Source of the DNA: Dendrophyllia cribrosa
Taxonomy: Eukaryota > Cnidaria > Anthozoa > Scleractinia > Dendrophylliidae
Length of the DNA stretch: 64,000 nt
Direction of reading: 5' to 3'
Assembly: GCA_024195265.1 (NCBI GenBank)
Contig: JAJLRJ010000014.1
Coordinates: 16,571,959 to 16,635,958 of the forward strand
Position numbers and translations under genes: made by a program. The notes below the pieces were generated by a model that was given only the letters and a program-made list of their open reading frames with translations, searched no databases and was not told the DNA's origin. Shown here piece by piece: positions 52,041 to 63,319 of this stretch (position 1 is the first letter of the stretch; each line of letters starts with the position of its first letter).

Positions 52041-55000
52041 ATGGCGAAAGGAAACAGAGAAACTATGAGCGACGAAGAGAAGGAAATCGACATTGAAAGC
52101 GATGATGTAAGTTGATTATTGCATCGTGATGGCTTTGGAAGTCACGCAAACATAGTTATTTTTCGAATCTGTTTGATATTTTTTCCAGGAGGGAGCTGAA
52201 AATGGCGAGGAAACGCAGTTCATGTCGCAGGTATACCCTATGTTTTGGTGTCAAATTGCGCGTGCAAGCCATCCACATGGCCTTCGTTTGAAAACACGTG
52301 TTTATGTTTTGAAGAGCTCCATTTTTCCTCGATCCGTTTCTAAGTGATATTTCTTGACCGTCGAGAATCAAAGGAATGAGTTTTTCGTTTCAGAAGCAGA
52401 TTTGAACGGATTTTCCCCAGTTCCTCGGCGTCACGCCATTATGGAACTTTGCCCAAGTTGGTTTTCTGTGTTTGAATATTTTATGAGAAATGCATGTCCT
52501 AATCGATCTGCTAAGTGGATTTTGCTTGGTGATCTGGTTTCCACTGTAACCAATCTATGTTTTGCTTTATTTTTAGGCTGACAAGAGGGCCCATCATAAC
52601 GCTCTAGAAAGAAAGCGACGAGATCACATTAAAGACAGCTTTGCTCATCTCCGAGATTCCATACCTTCGCTACAAGGAGAAAAGGCAAGATTATGAAAGC
52701 TGTTCTTTACGTTATTTGTTTGTCGAATGGTACTAAATAAGCTGGTATCTGCGGCAGAATGAAATACTTTACACATTATTCGCTTTAATGTTGATCATTT
52801 AAAGTTCTCTGGATTCCAGTGCAAAAAAAGTTTCTTTGAACAGTACAGTACAGTATTCTGATCTGAGCTAAATTTATATAAGCTTACTATTATATTAGAT
52901 CGACTATTAACCTCGGTAAGAATATTAATCACCACTTTGGTTTTATGTTCATTATGCATTGTGAACCACATAAAGTCAGTGGTTTATAAAGAGTCCAATG
53001 TAACTTGCATTATGCAAATATCAGTATTTATTGACTGTGACAGACCTGCCCAGACAGACAGACATAATAAGTATTTACTTGTCTGAGCATGCATGTCATT
53101 GATAGCAGTTGTTATTGTAAGGCATTATGTTGTGAGTGATATGGGTTTTAGGAAAATGTCTCACCAGTTCAGATTTTATTTTAAATTATTGCTCTTGTAA
53201 TTAAGCAAGTACATTAAGTACATTGGTACATTGTGTTGCTCCTGAAAATATGCATACTTCCACATGTAAAGTTTTTTGGGGTTCAACCCCCCCCCCCTCC
53301 CCCCCCTCCCCCCCTCCCCCCCCCCCCCCCCCCCCCGGACCCCTATGAAAATTCCTTTCAAAACTTTGGCTTTCAAAACCCCTGAGTTCCAGATGGGATT
53401 TAAACCCACAACTTTCCGTACTCCGGTCGCATTCTCTAACCACTGAGCTACTGAGAACTCAAGTGATGAGCAACAGTCAAATGTGGACTACTGTATGTAT
53501 GACACACAGATTGGATTAAGCAACCACAAGTATGCCAGTGAACACACTAATCAACTGCATGCAGTTGAAGTTCACATAGAATAAACTCTAAGAGTAAATA
53601 TATGAATGATGAGTGTGGAGGAGAATTTTAAATCATTCAAAACAACATAATATACCTGCCAACTTTTTCCGAGTGATAGGCGTGAGAATTTTTCCGTGGA
53701 AGTGCCAGGATTTCCGAAGACAACCCGATATATTCCGAATATGTCCGAAGTCAGCCGAAGATGTTCCGAAGAAAATGTTAAGAAAATATTCCGAATATGT
53801 CCGAAGTTATCCGAAGATGTTCCGAAGAATTCGGAAGTTGCCAAGGACCTCAGACCACCGTTTAATGACATCCAGCTATACCTAATTGTAATGTTCAGAA
53901 CGATAAAAACCTACAAAAACATGCCATATTTTCATGAACGTAACTATATTTTTAATTGGATCATGCAATCAGTTAAGGCTGATAGCTCAAATCTGTAAGT
54001 CAGGCGTGAGAAACTGCTCCATAGGCGTGAGATCGGAGTTTTGGACTCGCAGGCGTGAGACTCACGCCTAAGGCGTGAGACTTGGCAGGTATAACATAAT
54101 TGCCTAGAGCCTTTTTTCTCCTGTTTTCGTTTAGTTTTTGACAAAAACAAGTACAAAAAATTGAGTTGGTGTCGTTTAAAACGGCAGAAACAAAGTGATG
54201 TAGCTGTATATATTATGACACATAACGTATAGGTTACTATTTTTAATTAAAATTGATCAATTCATTTCAACAGGCATCAAGAGCTCAAATTCTCAACAAG
54301 GCAACAGATTATATCCAGTTCATGAGAAGAAAGAACCATTCTCATCAAGTAAGTACCGTACACTGTTATTTTATCATCCTGTTAAAAGAAGGGTTTCATG
54401 GTTTGGTGCATGTGCAAGCTATGACGTAACCTATTTAATTTCATTGTTTAGGCCAATCGGAAGCAAGTAGATAACTCTGGCAGGAAATTTGCCCGTGCAA
54501 ATGTCACGGTCAGTTAGCTGATCGAATAGATGATTATTCATACCCATGTGCGCCATGAAAACCACCAGAGTGTAGCCTTAATCCTTTGGGTCAAAGGTTT
54601 TATTCAGTGTTGACTTTGTCGGTGTAATCCATTGAAATTTTCTCTGAATTTTGGTCATCCTTCGCTTTATTTGGACTAATTATAGTAATGTGATTATTGA
54701 AGTAAATGTAAGTGTTTTTTTTAACTGATAAAATTTGTAAGAAAGCGAATAAAGCATTTTAATCTGTGCACATGCACCGAACCGTGAAACCATCCCTCTA
54801 AGTAATGATCGGCATAAGAAGGATAGGGCTGAACAGCAATGCACACTGAAATGTCAACTTTTTTCGTTGTTACAACTAGTGATCTCATTGGCCTAGACTC
54901 AAAACTTTGCTTAAAAGTTAAGGTTCAATGTGCATTTTGTCTAATTTTTTTAAGGTTTGAAGTAATTTGAGACCCAGTCGCACAACATGCAGGTTTTAAA

Positions 55001-57958
55001 AGATATTGTATTTGGGGAACTTCATCAAAGAAGCAAAATTATTAGCTATTGTCTTCTGCTATTCTGATTGGTTAAGCACAAACAATTCCTAAAATTGATG
55101 CAAATGGTTTTCTTTATTTTTATACTGAAATATAATTATGAACCATCAGCCCCTCCTCTATTCTTGAAACCAAAGATATTCCATGTGGAAAAGAGCCAAT
55201 GCCGCAGAACAGTGAAGTTTACTATAGGGGAATCTTTGTTTACCATTTTTGCCTCATTAGCATATGCGCCTAGTTTTGTAACCTACCTACAAAAATCAAC
55301 ACTGAATATTTAAAGGGCATAGCACAATTAGCTTTCTCTGGAAATTTGTGCCTGATATACTAGATACACTTAGTGCAATGCTGTTTTATAAAATCAAAAT
55401 TTTACAAAGAATGTATTGGCTCATTAGCACTTTTGCAACCCAACAATTTTGCAGTTTTTAACAGCAGATATTTTCTTAAATATTGCATGAAAAAAGGTAA
55501 AAATTGCATAGATTACTAAGTTTAACAAGCTCTTTCAACTTTTGAAGTCAATTCATATTCAGCATGATGCCTTCTCTATGTAAATTTGTATGCTAATGAA
55601 GCAAAATGTAAACAATGACGTCAGTAAAGATCGCCCTATAGTTCTTGTGTGGAGCATTACTTGAATCAGTTTATATTAATTTTGTTCTAGTCATTTTGGT
55701 TAATGCAGCACTTAATCAGTACAATCCTTTTGGCATTAAAATGTTTTACCATTGATAGTAGGTACATGTAGCATTACACAGTGGTACATGTGTAGCATAA
55801 CCATAAAGTCAGGGAAGAATCGAGATTTGTAATAATATTGATTGTTTTTCTTTTTTAGACTGACATAGATGACCTTAAAAGACAAAATGGTATTCTTGAC
55901 CAGCAAGGTATGATCTGTGATAATAATTTATGTGACCTCTCACACGAAAACATTACTAACAGATATTATAAACGTATGGCTACTGAATGGATGAAAAACA
56001 GGTGGCTGAGCAGATCAAAATTAATGGTTACCATGAACAGCTGAACAGCTGAAGAAAAAATTTGAATGGGTTTAGTTTAATGGCTTAATGACAGAAATTT
56101 TTTTGAATGGCTGGCTGTGAATGTGGCTAAAACAGCTGTGGAAAAAGTTTGAATGCTTACAAGCTTACATGTATCCGATAGATAGTGATTGCTGCTCTGA
56201 CGCTAGTAAGAAAAGTTGTAATACTAAGTTGAATCCAGAGTGGACTTTTAATCTTAAATTAACAAGTTTTATAAGAGCTTATTTTGTATTCTGAAATTTT
56301 CAATGCCCTCCCCGCAAGTTTTTTGTGTGGACTTTTCCACCCCTATTTCCATGGGGATGAAATTTGATCCCTATTAACATACTGTACCTTGAAACAAGGG
56401 TTTCAATGATATTGTTTTCGGCATGCATAGTGCATTTTGTTAGCTTGTGCAATGCATTCTGGTAACTTACACAGTGCATTCTGGTAAAAATAGCTGCAAG
56501 TTTAACCCTCTACCTCCCAAGAGTACCAAAAATCAAAATTTGAGAAAAATCCAAAATTTCATTTTGTACATAAAATATTGAAAAACAAATGGTATCATGC
56601 AAAAGTACTTCCGAAGAGGTTTCATTTGAATGGTAACATCATAGGATTTCGTCCCCAGACTCAAAAGTTAGAACTACACTACATGTCTCCATAATAATTA
56701 TGGAGACATGTAGTCACTCCCAGAGTCAATTATTGACTCTGGGAGTGAAAAAATTAATCAATTTACAGTTAAACCAGATGTTCCCTTGCACGCAACTTTG
56801 CCACGCAATGTTGGTAATTTGATCGTCAGGTTGCTCGAGCAAGTTGCAAATGCTTTGGGAAGATGCCCCGCCAAATTCCTTGCCGCAGTTCCTCGTGTCA
56901 TGTTTTCTGAAGGTTCTCTTGTGTTAATGATTCTTCCGGTCGAACGGAAAGTTTCTTACAAGTGAGTTGTAAATCTTTCTTTAAAATATCACCGACCGTT
57001 GAGCGAGCGGGAAGAGTTACTGCTGTACAAATGCCATTTTCAATAAGGGCTTGCTGAATATCCTGGTTTAAATGTCTTGCAATATTGAACAAATTCTACA
57101 ACATGTGGATCGAGTAGAAACGGACCGTTCTTTTCCGCCAGGTTTACCTGGAACCGCGGAGCCAATTTGCAGAAATCGATGGACAAAATTCGAAACAGTG
57201 TAATGCAAAATACGTTATCTAAGTTTATAACCAGATGACCATAAAGCAACCACTTGCCCTCTCTTTGGCAGCGATATCATGTCACTTCGATGTAAAAATG
57301 AAGAAGCCATGAAATCCACCCAGAAAAGTCAACTTGTCGAATCTTCTGCGAAAACAAATGAAAGCAACTCTGCCGAACAAACTTCCCGAAATGTTTGCAA
57401 CTTGCTCGAGCAACTTGACGATCAAAATAACAACATTGCGTGACAAAGTTGCAAAGTCGCGCGCAAGGGAACATCTGTTTTGACTGTAAGATATTTCCTG
57501 CCTTTCTACCTCAAGCTTATTTATCTTAAAATCCAGATGAACTGCTGCTCACTTTAAATTCAATGTTAATTGAAGGGGTGCCTGGAAAAAAGCACTTAGT
57601 GACTTCTGATAAATTGCTAGATTCTCATTCCAAATTGCCTTGTATTCCCTTGTAAAACACTGGGAGAATTTGGTGTCAAAAGTCACTTAGGGCCTTATTC
57701 CACGCACCCTTTCAATTTTGTGTTTTTGTCACAGTTCGAGCACTGGAGAAAGCAAGAAATTCTGGGCATTTAAGTATTGATGTCACAACTGCACTTTTGA
57801 CGACAACAGACAACCTGCTTAGTACATCACCAACAGGAGATGGATTGCTGGAGGGAACACTGAAACAGGATCCTAGTTCACCTTTGAATAATAATGCAGA
57901 GATAACATCAGATGACGAGTATAGCAACAGAGCAAAAAGAAGGAAGCGTGATGTTTAA
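52041..57958 (+). CDS. MAX: MAX bHLH-leucine zipper transcription factor
   Basis: Nuclear dimerisation partner of MYC, MXD and MGA that binds CACGTG. Six exons: 52041-52106, 52189-52230, 52577-52684, 54274-54348, 55859-55907 and 57735-57958; 564 nt, about 187 aa (human p21/p22 is 151/160). The basic region and helix 1 ([20 protein letters not shown]) keep the His43/Glu47/Arg51 DNA contacts; helix 2 is [18 protein letters not shown], with Asn where vertebrates have Asp; the zipper is [20 protein letters not shown]; the basic C-terminus RAKRRKRDV is NLS-like. The acidic start ([14 protein letters not shown]) matches the vertebrate N-terminus from Met9 (52065), so either Met could be used. Exon 2 is short like the vertebrate alternative exon. 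The intron after exon 3 begins GCAAGA (GC-AG). The C-terminal linker is longer than in human and Ser/Thr-rich. Confidence 0.96.
52685..53286. other. MAX intron 3, proximal part
   Basis: No gene or clear repeat boundary is seen before the C-rich block. Confidence 0.3.
53287..53336. repeat. C-rich tract (50 bases)
   Basis: C runs interrupted by a few T, in MAX intron 3, directly at the 3' side of a minus-strand SINE. Confidence 0.9.
53337..53461 (-). mobile_element. tRNA-derived SINE head
   Basis: The minus strand reads GTAGCTCAGTGGTTAGAGAA (A box) and GTGGGTTTAAATCCCATCTG (B box), at normal tRNA spacing, followed by a short tail running into the C/G tract. A Pol III-type SINE head rather than a tRNA gene, since the arms do not close as a standard cloverleaf. 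Confidence 0.65.
53652..54092. mobile_element. Mutator-like MITE, copy 1
   Basis: ATACCTGCCAACTTTTTCCG to GGCGTGAGACTTGGCAGGTA then T, flanked by the 8-bp duplication AACATAAT (53644-53651, 54093-54100). The interior has purine-rich TCCGAAGATGT repeats and AGGCGTGAGA repeats. In MAX intron 3. Confidence 0.8.
54390..54797. mobile_element. 408-bp TIR MITE in MAX intron 4
   Basis: AGGGTTTCATGGTTTGGTGC then ATGTGC is inverted at the right end (GCACATGCACCGAACCGTGA then AACCATCCCT). Confidence 0.7.
54798..55858. other. MAX intron 4, remainder
   Basis: AT-rich; the ATTAGCATATGCGCCTAG and ATTTGTATGCTAATGAAGC blocks (55256, 55585) hint at one decayed inverted-repeat element. No exon is seen until 55859. 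Confidence 0.35.
56503..56758. mobile_element. CTCTGGGAGTGAA-family MITE
   Basis: TAACCCTCTACCTCCCAAGA to TTGACTCTGGGAGTGAAAAA with the family blocks AAAAATCCAAAATTTCATTT, GAAGAGGTTTCATTTGAATG and CTACATGTCTCCATAA. The right end has a small duplicated hairpin (TGGAGACATGTAGTCACTCC). In MAX intron 5. Confidence 0.8.
56766..57486. mobile_element. TA-flanked mariner-like element with ~95-bp TIRs
   Basis: TA|CAGTTAAACCAGATGTTCCC at the left, GGGAACATCTGTTTTGACTG|TA at the right; the arms continue through TTTGATCGTCA(G/A)GTTGCTCGAG. Inside, the minus strand has short frames ([40 protein letters not shown]) that I cannot assign. In MAX intron 5. Confidence 0.8.
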
Positions 57959-58841
57959 CACAGCATAACTTGTAGCATCTATATATACATTTAACCTGTT
58001 AGCAACTGTACTTAGCTTAGCGCAAGGGTTTTTTATGCTATTTAGTAAATACACCTTTTACTTCCGTGAGTAGCTCACGAACAATGCCAAATTTCATTTT
58101 GTAATACACACTGAAAGCATCATAATAATAATAGGGAACAAATGCTCTTTCAAAAATTATGGGTCACAAAATTTTACTAGAATTTTACGTCTTGCAGTCT
58201 TTTTTTTTTTGGCAGGTGTTTTGTGTTGTGGATGTTATGACCACTAAATAACAGCAATACCCACACCACAACACAATAGCTAGCCAACAATAATTTCCAC
58301 AACAACAAGAAATACTCCGTTTTTTGAGTGGCTTTCCACCTCTTGGAGTCTCGATTTTTTCATGAAGCAATTTCAGAGTCTTCTCAGTCTTGCATTTTAA
58401 AGAGCTAAGTCTCAGGTTCTCAAAAAAAAATGGTCTTGAATTTAACATTTGCCACCCTTGTTATATTCATAGGATCATGCAGTACTGATCAACTCTGCTT
58501 TCATTTGAAAGGTTACCGTAATAACACTATAGGCCATTAAGACTTATTAGAAAGTAAGAACAACACAAAATGCCTCTGGGAGAGAGATGGTTAAGGTGGC
58601 ACCAAAGTAAGGTTTGGTAAAAGATTTGTTAGTTCTTTCCAGCTGTATAGTGAAGTTAGCCCATGCCCTTTTTGACACTGTTTTGCTACAGTAAAAAAAA
58701 ATCAAAATTGGGCTAAAAAAATTTAAATTACTTAGTTACTTATTAAAAACTATTCTAACAGATTGCATTCATTAGGTCAAAGCAGATTACAAAATAGCAG
58801 TCAGTATTTAACTTCAGCAGTAAGAAGGATAACAAAGGTTA
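57959..58841. other. MAX 3' region
   Basis: Follows the MAX stop codon and should hold its 3' UTR. No canonical AATAAA was found close to the stop. No other gene. Confidence 0.35.
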
Positions 58842-59468
58842 AACCCTTTAGCTCCAAGAGTATCAAAAATCAAAATTTAAGAAAAATCCCAAATTACGTT
58901 TTGTAAACTATGGAAAAACAGTTCCATGCAAAAGTACTGCCGAAGAAGTTTCATTTGAATGGTCACACCATAGGATTTCATCCAGACTCAAAAATTAGAA
59001 CTACACTACTACACCTGCCAACTTTTTCCGAGTGATAGGCGTGAGAATTTCCTTGTGGGAGTGCCAGGATTTCCAAAGGTGACCCGACCAAATCCGAAGA
59101 GAACCTGATCTATTACGAAGATGTCCGAAGGTTTCCGAAGATGTTCCGAACCTCAGACCTCTGTAATTTTTTGTAGGTTTTTATCGTACTGAACATTACA
59201 ATAATTATTGTAATGTTCAGTACGATAAAAACCTACAAAAAAATGCCATATTGTCATGAACGTAACTATATTTTTAATTGGATCATGCGATCAGTTAAGG
59301 CTGATCGCTCAAATTTGTAAGTCAGGTGTGAGAAATTGCTCCATAGGCATGAGTGGGCATGAGATCAGAGTTTTGGACTCGCAGGCGTGAGACTGACCCC
59401 TAAGGCGTGAGACTTGGCAGGTCTACACTACTTGTCTCCATAATTGACTCTGGGAGTGAATGGGTTAA
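58842..59468. mobile_element. CTCTGGGAGTGAA-family MITE, interrupted
   Basis: AACCCTTTAGCTCCAAGAGT to TTGACTCTGGGAGTGAATGG then GTTAA. Internal family blocks are present; broken by the element at 59010-59422. Confidence 0.8.
59010..59422. mobile_element. Mutator-like MITE, copy 2
   Basis: TACACCTGCCAACTTTTTCC to GCGTGAGACTTGGCAGGT, with the 9-bp duplication CTACACTAC on both sides (59001-59009, 59423-59431). The intact family sequence elsewhere (AACTACACTACATGTCTCC) shows the empty site. Its centre is a 75-bp perfect hairpin (59167-59241, GTAGGTTTTTATCGTACTGA). Confidence 0.85.
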
Positions 59469-60378
59469 TTAAGCATCTACAAAATATAGTTTATGTTTTT
59501 TTTTTAGCTCCATTAAGTTAAATAAGGAAATGAATCATTGCCTCTTATGACCACAAGACGTATATGTAAGTGCCAGTCTTGCAAGCTTTACTTGCCTTCA
59601 TAAAATCATTAGGCTTTCATTTTTTTATTTATTTACAGTGTACATTCAACTGTTGTAAATCAACTTCATTATCACCATATACATAAATAACAAAGGCAAC
59701 TGTAAACTTTCTCCAGTTTAGATTACCAGCCATGCTAGCAGTCAGTTTGGACATCAATATACATCTTGCTAGATGATATAAAAAAGTTAGTATTTCTCAT
59801 ACTTTTATTATTTCAACATTTTATCAAAGAACTATATATCTCTTGAACCAGTAGACTGCTACTGTGTAGGTCAGTCTTACCTCTTTCATTTTCAAGAGTG
59901 ATCAATTTATATTTTTTGTCACACTTAAAAGCTGAAAAGTGATGGAAAAACCAAAAATGTTCAACAGAGGGGTACATTGTCTTGTTGTACCTCAAAGTTC
60001 TAATAATCATTATCTACTAGTAGTTTCTCCTTATATTATCAACATATATATTGTTAAGCAGACGGGATAAAAAATTCATTAACAACCTGGGGAAAACTGT
60101 CTTCAAGTGTTAGTGATCTGGACAACTACGTTTTGTAGTTTTTTTGGTTAATTTTTATGTGTGATTTCACAGTTGGTTGTGATTTTTAAGACAAAGAATA
60201 GTTGAAAAAAATAATGTTTAATTTATGTAAAAACAGAAAGGATAATTTGTCTGTTGAAATAACTCAGCTACTGGTATTTACTTGTCAACTCTTACACAGC
60301 TGTTATTTAGGTTGTAACACAACTCAGCAGTTTCTTGGTGTTGTGGATGTTGTGATCACAAAATGACGTAACACAATA
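59469..60378. other. Intergenic, no gene seen
   Basis: AT-rich sequence between repeats; nothing recognisable. Confidence 0.35.
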
Positions 60379-60595
60379 CATTAACTTTAACTTCTAAGAG
60401 TGCCAAACATCAAAATTCAAGAAAAATCCTAAATTTCAATTTGTAAAATATTAAAAAACAAATGGTACCATGTAAAAGTACTGCCAAAGAGGTTTCATTT
60501 GAATGGTCACACCATTGTATAGGATTTCATCCACAGACTCAGAAGTTAGAACATTTCATGTCTCCATAATTGACTCTGGGAGTGAAAGGGTTTAA
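60379..60595. mobile_element. CTCTGGGAGTGAA-family MITE
   Basis: TTAACTTTAACTTCTAAGAG to TTGACTCTGGGAGTGAAAGG then GTTT, uninterrupted, with the family blocks in order (AAGTACTGCCAAAGAGGTTT, GAATGGTCACACCATTG). Confidence 0.8.
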
Positions 60596-61174
60596 AAGAT
60601 AGGAATAATAACCACACCATGCATGTCGCAAGAATTATTAACCAACAGTGTCTGCAGCACCAAGAAATACTAAATTTTCATTGGGGAAAAGCATTGTGGA
60701 TACAGTAAACTCTTACGACGGACACTCCCGTAAGGCGAACACCTCTCTAATGCGGATACCTCTCCAAGATGGAAATAAATTATTGGCTAGTTCTGGACGA
60801 ATTTCACTTGTTCATATGTGACTAAACTCTATGAGATGGCATTTTTCTAAAGTGGATAGCTAAAGCTGATCCTGAAGGTGTCCTGCTTAGAAAGTTCACT
60901 GTTTATCAAAAGATAACAGCTATATATATGAGGCTATTTATATTATTTCATTTGATTATGTACTTAAATTAAATTAACTTGGCTTAAACCACGAAGCTTG
61001 ATTCATTATTTTCTGTTATCATTCAAAAATTTTAGAATGTACTTACCGGTAATCATACGCTAGCAAAAGTTTGGTTTTATAATAATGAAATTATGGTATG
61101 TTTTTGCAATACATGACAGTCAACTCTTGCTACAGTGGACACTTTATGAACTATGTTGTGGTGTCCATTATAAA
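60596..61174. other. Intergenic with repeat scraps
   Basis: ACAGTAAACTCTTACGACGG (60700) begins a decayed TA-flanked element of the GGACAC family. No gene. Confidence 0.35.
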
Positions 61175-61310
61175 ACATTAAAAACAAAATGGTACCATGC
61201 AAAAGTACTACTGCTGAAGAGGTTTCATTTGAATGGTCACACCATACGATTTCATTTCAAAAGTTAGAACTACACTACATGTCTCCATAACTGACTCTGG
61301 GAGTGAAGAG
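61175..61310. mobile_element. CTCTGGGAGTGAA-family MITE, 3' part
   Basis: Starts within the family at AACAAAATGGTACCATGC and runs to ACTGACTCTGGGAGTGAAG; the AAGAGT end is missing. Confidence 0.75.
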
Positions 61311-61988
61311 AAAGTGTTATATGTTGTTCCTGCCCATAATATTGGGGCGACTGTAATTGGAAGGGTGTCCACAAATGCACTGGAGTTGACTGTGTATGTC
61401 TAATTTATTGCTTTTCTATATGTACATTATGTAAATTATTTCCTTTGTGGGTTTCAAATCAAGAGCATACAAGAAACAAGTAATGGATAATCAGGTATTG
61501 TTGTTAAAAACTAAATGCAAGCAATGATTGTGATTATCAAACTGTAAGTAATGTAACAGGAACTATAAGTGTTTGGGAAAAATACTGTTTATCTGTTTTA
61601 GTATCAAATGTTTGTTTTTCTTTGAATTAGAAACCAGTTGCAGATGTCCCCCCCCCCCCATCTTGCCAAATGGCCCTCCCCCCTACTACTTGTCCAACCC
61701 TGCTTGCCAACAACAGTCCAACGGAGTACTTCAGCATAAAAGGGAGCCCTTCTTTAGGGGGAGAGGGGAAAGCTAGGCTCTCTGGCCAACTTGAAGGAGG
61801 ATCTGAAAAACAGAATCGAAAATTCTTAGTCAAAATCTACTCTTCCCCCGTCGCTTCTTCTTTTCCCTACCCCACTCCCCATCTTATCACTTCAACCATG
61901 TCCTTTCTTGTTGGCTGTCTTCTCGCCTCAGTTTCCCTGTGAAACGTTGTAGGCGAAAAGCCTGGGTCCAAAAGTGTGGGCGAAAAAA
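61311..61988. promoter_or_regulatory. Upstream region of the TPR-protein gene
   Basis: Contains C-rich blocks (CCCCCCCCCCCC at 61648) and a CT-rich stretch (61840-61880); presumably includes the promoter of the gene starting at 61989. No motif could be placed. Confidence 0.3.
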
Positions 61989-62082
61989 ATGGCGGACGAC
62001 GAGAAGGCTGCAAATGGCGAAATGACAGAAGAAGAGGTGAAGGCGGATGGATACAAATTAAAGGCAAACGAATACTTTAAAG
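61989..62082 (+). CDS. PPP5C: First exon of a TPR protein, probably protein phosphatase 5
   Basis: ATG with an acidic N-terminus (MADDEKAANGEMTEEEVKAD), then GYKLKANEYFKG, splitting at a GT donor (AAAG|GTATGA) in phase 1. The (L)KxxANxYFK run is the start of the first TPR helix in PP5-type serine/threonine phosphatases, which precede it with a short acidic leader. Other co-chaperone TPR proteins start similarly, so the name is tentative. The window ends within its first intron; no second exon was found up to 64000. Confidence 0.55.
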
Positions 62083-62935
62083 GTATGATTTGATAGTCCG
62101 AGATGTTTCAGTCGTTTTGGATCTTGAAAAATTAATCTAAAGAGGAATTGCAAGGTGTGTTTTCTGAAAAATGTGGTGGAACTGGCATGATTTCGCCCGC
62201 CAAGCCGGCATTTTTGTAAGGGCAGAAAACCTTAATGTTTTCACTTTGACTGTTTTATATAAAACCAAAGGTAAGTCTTGAGGTTTTAATTAATAAAGGA
62301 CATCAGAATTCGGTGAATTATTCCGCATGAAATAACTAATTGGTGCAGCGCTCCACTCGATGTGTGTCTCAGATTCATTGTAAAATTAATACAAACTTTA
62401 TACTAGTACTGTTTACGCGATAAGCAGACAAAATATGCTCTTTTGGAGATATGAAATTGGTACCACGAGGGAAGAGAAATGTTAGCTCCATCTTCAGATA
62501 CGATAACATGAAGAATACAGTATATTTTTGACATTGATCTAATTAGATTTGCGGCGACGAATTAGCAAAATTATGTTAATCCTTCTGGTATTGAGCTTGA
62601 AGATTTGTAAACTATGCAGACTTTGCTGGACATCTATGAACAAAGGGTCCTTGTCACTTAACCATACATTTAAATGTTACACTCAAGCAGTCTGTTGCTC
62701 GATATCTGTTTTCAAAACAAAATTGAAGCGATTTGATGATTGCATACGGTTTTCTACCTTCTTGGCTTTTGAATTCTGGCCAATTACTTTAAAACTTAAG
62801 TGAATTTTGAAAATCCCTGACATGGTTTTGGAGGGCAATGTCTGCTTAATATCATGCAACTACCAGTAGTTTCATGGAGCAAAAACTAAAAATGATGGTC
62901 CAGTTTTGTGAATTAACCCACGTGCACCCTAGGGC
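62083..62935. other. Intron 1 of the TPR-protein gene
   Basis: No exon or clear repeat in this stretch. Confidence 0.3.
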
Positions 62936-63288
62936 ATGTTCTATTGGGGACAACCATTTCAACCTTAACCACGAAAATTTAGTTTTATCGACTGAGTCGA
63001 TAAGGTAAATTGACCACCGTAAAAGGATTCAAATAGCTGACGTTTCGAGCGCTAACCCTTTGTCGGAGCGAATTGACTCGATTCGCTCCGACAAAGGGCT
63101 AGCGCTCGAAACGTCAGCTATTTGAATCTTTTTACGGTGGTCAATTTACCTTATGGACTCAGTCGATAAAACTTAATTTTCGTAGTTCATCCCCCACCGA
63201 CGCAGCACCACAGTTTCTCTAGAAACTAACCCCATTCAACCTAAACCAGTTTTGGTTGATTTGGTTGAGGTGCCCCAATAGAACACTT
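62936..63288. mobile_element. ATGTTCTATTGGGG element hosting a palindrome
   Basis: The left GGCATGTTCTATTGGGG and right CCCCAATAGAACAC ends form TIRs; CAACC(A/T) motifs follow inward on both sides. A long palindrome occupies 62971-63188. A further copy of the end motif lies at 63951-63963. Confidence 0.6.
62971..63188. mobile_element. Penelope-like palindrome with decayed hammerhead cores
   Basis: Two ~105-base arms, near perfect inverses. The right arm at 63085-63118 reads GCTCCGACAAAGGGCTAGCG then CTCGAAACGTCAGC: helix I GCT/AGC, a core resembling CUGANGA, stem II GGGC/GCTC, GAAAC, then GTC. The core has C for U4 and A for the catalytic G8, so cleavage is not expected. The left arm carries the mirror copy. 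This motif type is known from Penelope-like retroelements. Confidence 0.5.
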
Positions 63289-63319
63289 TCCTGACTTTTT
63301 CCTGGTTAAATGCAGTTTA

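Noticed and set aside
53337..53461. Genuine tRNA gene
   Set aside because: A and B boxes are present but the acceptor and anticodon arms do not form a standard cloverleaf and the unit runs into a SINE-like tail.
56898..57249. Two overlapping frames in the MAX intron 5 element
   Set aside because: They lie in a TIR element in different frames, with stops between; possibly a captured fragment but too short to assign.
61670..61942. 90-aa frame before the TPR-protein exon
   Set aside because: Pro/Ser-rich translation of a CT-rich stretch, open on both strands; no homology recognised.
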